Of a DNA stretch of 8,443 nucleotides, positions 6,936 to 8,443 are shown one piece after another. The position numbers and the translations under genes were made by a program. A model generated the notes under the pieces. The model was not told the origin of the DNA and searched no databases. It worked only from the letters and a program-made list of their open reading frames with translations. Source of the stretch: Chloroflexota bacterium (lineage in GTDB: Bacteria; Chloroflexota; Anaerolineae; Promineifilales; Promineifilaceae); assembly GCA_003519205.1 (NCBI GenBank), contig DOXE01000211.1:1-8443 (forward strand). Reading direction: 5' to 3'. How positions within the stretch are numbered: the first letter of the stretch is position 1; the number at the start of each line of letters is the position of its first letter.

Positions 6936-6955
6936 TTGACAGAATCTGCTATAAT
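6936..6955 (+). promoter_or_regulatory. extended -10 promoter for the kinase gene
   Basis: TGC-TATAAT (6947-6955) is a perfect -10 hexamer with the extended TGn motif, 46 bases before the kinase start codon. A perfect TTGACA (6936-6941) lies upstream, but only 8 bases separate the two boxes, so they cannot act as a standard -35/-10 pair. The extended -10 alone is expected to suffice. Transcription would begin near 6962. This makes the kinase at least partly independent of the upstream cluster. Confidence 0.6.
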
Positions 6956-6978
6956 ATGCTGCAGACAGGCTCAGCATA
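6955..6978. promoter_or_regulatory. 7-bp inverted repeat overlapping the -10 edge and predicted transcript start
   Basis: TATGCTG (6955-6961) and CAGCATA (6972-6978) are perfect inverted copies separated by 10 bases. The left arm touches the last base of the TATAAT box and the pair spans the expected start of transcription. That placement fits an operator for a dimeric repressor. It could instead form a short hairpin in the leader, or serve as a weak 3' end for the upstream cluster, although no U-run follows. No regulator can be named. Confidence 0.4.
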
Positions 6979-7001
6979 GATAGTATCGCGAGCACGTACC
7001 T

Positions 7002-8443
7002 ATGGAAGAACCGAAAACTCTAGAGAACCGGTATCGTCTGGCAACCGAGATTGGTCGTGGGCCAATGGCCACTGTATATCAGGCGGTCGATCTTGAGGGC
7101 AGCCAACAGGTCGTCGTCAAGGTATTCCAATCTCGATTTCAAACGGATCCAGGCTTTGCCGTCAGGTTTCGCGAGCATCTCAAGGTTCTCGTGGAAATAG
7201 ACCACAAAAACCTTCTGACCATCCTCGATTACGGCCTGGTTGATGGCAAATACTATATCGTGATGGAAGAGCACCATGGGTTAACTTTGCGGACCGTTAT
7301 CGCCGAGCAAGGTGCCCTTTCCCCCTCTCAGGCGGTGCACATCTCCCAACAAATATGTACCGCTGTTAACGTGCTTCATGAGCAGGGCCTGGTTCACCGC
7401 GACTTGAAGCCAGAAAACGTCCTGCTTTTGGCCGATGGCCTGGTTAAGGTCACAGATGTCGGCCTTACCAGCTTATTATCAGAGACAGGCCTATCGAAAA
7501 CAGATGTGATGTTGACTGGTGTGGGTTATATGTCGCCAGAGCAGGCCCATGGCAAACCTGTCGGACCAGTATCAGACATATACAACATTGGGATATTGCT
7601 TTTTGAAATGCTTACCGGGCGATTGCCCTTTGAATCGAGCGATGCCTGGAAAGTGGTCAAAATGCATGCCCAGGAAACCCCGCCTTCGGCGCATGATATC
7701 AATCCCAAAGTACCAATAGGATTATCTCGGATTGTGGACCAAGCCTTGCAAAAGGAAAGTTCCGGCCGTTTCACCTGTGCGGCAGAGATGGAAATGGCCC
7801 TGGCCGAGTTACCACAAAGTGAAGGCTTCTGGTGGCACAGGTTGCCGGCCCGTATCAAAACAAGCGAAGGATTTAGCCTTCGGCCTTTACTGGCAAGCTA
7901 CCGCCTGTATGTGTCGATTCGTTACAGGCAATTAGGCACGACAATCGCCGCCACATTGCGGCGGATTTCCCCTTCACGCCGCGTGCTTATCGTCCATTAT
8001 CTCGCCAGTTTTCTGATCGCCTTTGCGCTTCTATTTTTCTTATCAGGTCATCTGCTGGATGGCACCTCGCAGGCAGCAAACGATGGACCTAAAGTTCAGT
8101 TAAACAAAACCGCTCCTGAAATCAAGGACTGGTGGGATCAGCCCCCTAAAGTTCCTACCCTGCTATCGTCGATGAATTCGACTGTTCCGAGTTCATTGCT
8201 TAATGGACAAGAAAACGTCACCATAGATATTGAAAATATTCCTAGTCAAGGAACGGCCGGTGCTGTTCCAGCCGAAGCTACTGGTACTGGTGGCAACTTG
8301 ACCCAAGACAGCAACCAGGGTGATGGTGAAAAAGCTGACAAAGGCAATGATAACGGGAAGAAGAACGGACAGGAAAACAAAGGAAAAGATAACAACAACG
8401 GCAAGGGAAATGGAAACGGACAGGATAACAAGGGAAAAGACAA
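7002..8443 (+). CDS. membrane Ser/Thr protein kinase (PknB-like), 3' end outside window
   Basis: Eukaryotic-type Ser/Thr kinase; 480 codons are visible and the frame is open to the right edge. ATG 7002 is the first possible start (in-frame TAG at 6981). Kinase domain about 10-268: glycine loop 'GRGPMATV' (18-25), ATP-binding K40 in 'VVVKVF', catalytic loop 'HRDLKPEN' (132-139), metal-binding D152 in 'DVG' where DFG is usual, 'SPE' (178-180) for APE, D192 and R256. By a gap-free alignment with PknB, the alpha-C glutamate position holds H59, with E58 next to it. A basic juxtamembrane region (about 280-327) leads to one transmembrane helix (about 328-348), which places the C-terminus outside. 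The ectodomain has no PASTA repeats; it begins as an ordinary linker and becomes a Gly/Asn/Lys/Asp-rich low-complexity stretch from about residue 428. It has its own promoter and lies 73 bp after the GT-C gene, so a regulatory link with the glycan genes is possible but unproven. Confidence 0.92.
   Translation, partial: MEEPKTLENRYRLATEIGRGPMATVYQAVDLEGSQQVVVKVFQSRFQTDPGFAVRFREHLKVLVEIDHKNLLTILDYGLVDGKYYIVMEEHHGLTLRTVIAEQGALSPSQAVHISQQICTAVNVLHEQGLVHRDLKPENVLLLADGLVKVTDVGLTSLLSETGLSKTDVMLTGVGYMSPEQAHGKPVGPVSDIYNIGILLFEMLTGRLPFESSDAWKVVKMHAQETPPSAHDINPKVPIGLSRIVDQALQKESSGRFTCAAEMEMALAELPQSEGFWWHRLPARIKTSEGFSLRPLLASYRLYVSIRYRQLGTTIAATLRRISPSRRVLIVHYLASFLIAFALLFFLSGHLLDGTSQAANDGPKVQLNKTAPEIKDWWDQPPKVPTLLSSMNSTVPSSLLNGQENVTIDIENIPSQGTAGAVPAEATGTGGNLTQDSNQGDGEKADKGNDNGKKNGQENKGKDNNNGKGNGNGQDNKGKD
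8364..8443 (+). repeat. purine-rich coding repeats in the kinase ectodomain, running off the window
   Basis: A 29-base unit at 8364-8392 recurs at 8415-8443 with three mismatches and a 51-base (17-codon) period. It encodes NGQ(E/D)NKGKD-type peptides inside a wider Gly/Asn/Lys/Asp-rich tract. The coding strand is almost all A and G with scattered C. The array may continue past the edge. Such a segment is expected to be disordered and could act as a spacer through the cell wall. Confidence 0.8.

Noticed and set aside
6936..6955. TTGACA and TATAAT as a normal -35/-10 pair
   Set aside because: Only 8 bases separate them, far from the 16-18 needed; the extended -10 alone was called instead.
8246..8443. 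Minus-strand open frame rich in Ser, Pro, Leu and Phe with an apparent repeat pattern
   Set aside because: It is the complement of the purine-rich repeats in the kinase ectodomain; the kinase frame is continuous from 7002 and explains the region.

Overview
The window looks like a chromosomal segment from a Chloroflexota bacterium, probably from the Anaerolineae or Caldilineae side. This is an inference from several protein features: the large membrane Ser/Thr kinase with a low-complexity Gly/Asn/Lys/Asp ectodomain, the 'LYIP(A/V)IL' linker motif, a secreted-type Cys-rich C-terminal module, and the endoglucanase type. Base composition is moderate. There are no rRNA, tRNA, CRISPR or insertion-sequence signals.

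Layout: (i) positions 2-505 hold the 3' end of a plus-strand gene whose start lies outside the window; its visible part is an apparently extracytoplasmic Cys-containing module. (ii) Positions 582-1070 on the minus strand encode an unrecognised soluble protein of 162 residues, convergent with (i). (iii) Positions 1205-6928 form a tight plus-strand cluster of three genes: a membrane-anchored endoglucanase (GH5, resembling subfamily 1, plus CBM3), a processive family 2 glycosyltransferase of the cellulose/mannan-synthase type, and a GT-C family membrane glycosyltransferase that ends in a LysM domain. The gaps are 28 and 5 bp. (iv) After a 73-bp spacer with its own extended -10 promoter, a membrane Ser/Thr protein kinase starts at 7002 and runs off the right edge.

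How the genes may work together: the GT2 has every motif of a synthase that polymerises a beta-linked glycan at the membrane and exports it through its own transmembrane channel. The neighbouring endoglucanase has a cellulose-type catalytic domain and a cellulose-type binding module, and it is tethered to the outside of the membrane. It therefore looks like the trimming or editing hydrolase of that synthase, comparable in role to BcsZ/CMCax in proteobacteria or KORRIGAN in plants, but built from different families. The GT-C protein may add a sugar from a lipid-linked donor on the outer face and hold itself to the wall through LysM. The synthase lacks a PilZ domain, so c-di-GMP control through that domain is not expected; the adjacent kinase is a possible but unproven regulator. 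The most interesting points are this compact non-canonical glucan-synthesis cassette, the LysM fusion, and a kinase with two departures from consensus active-site motifs.
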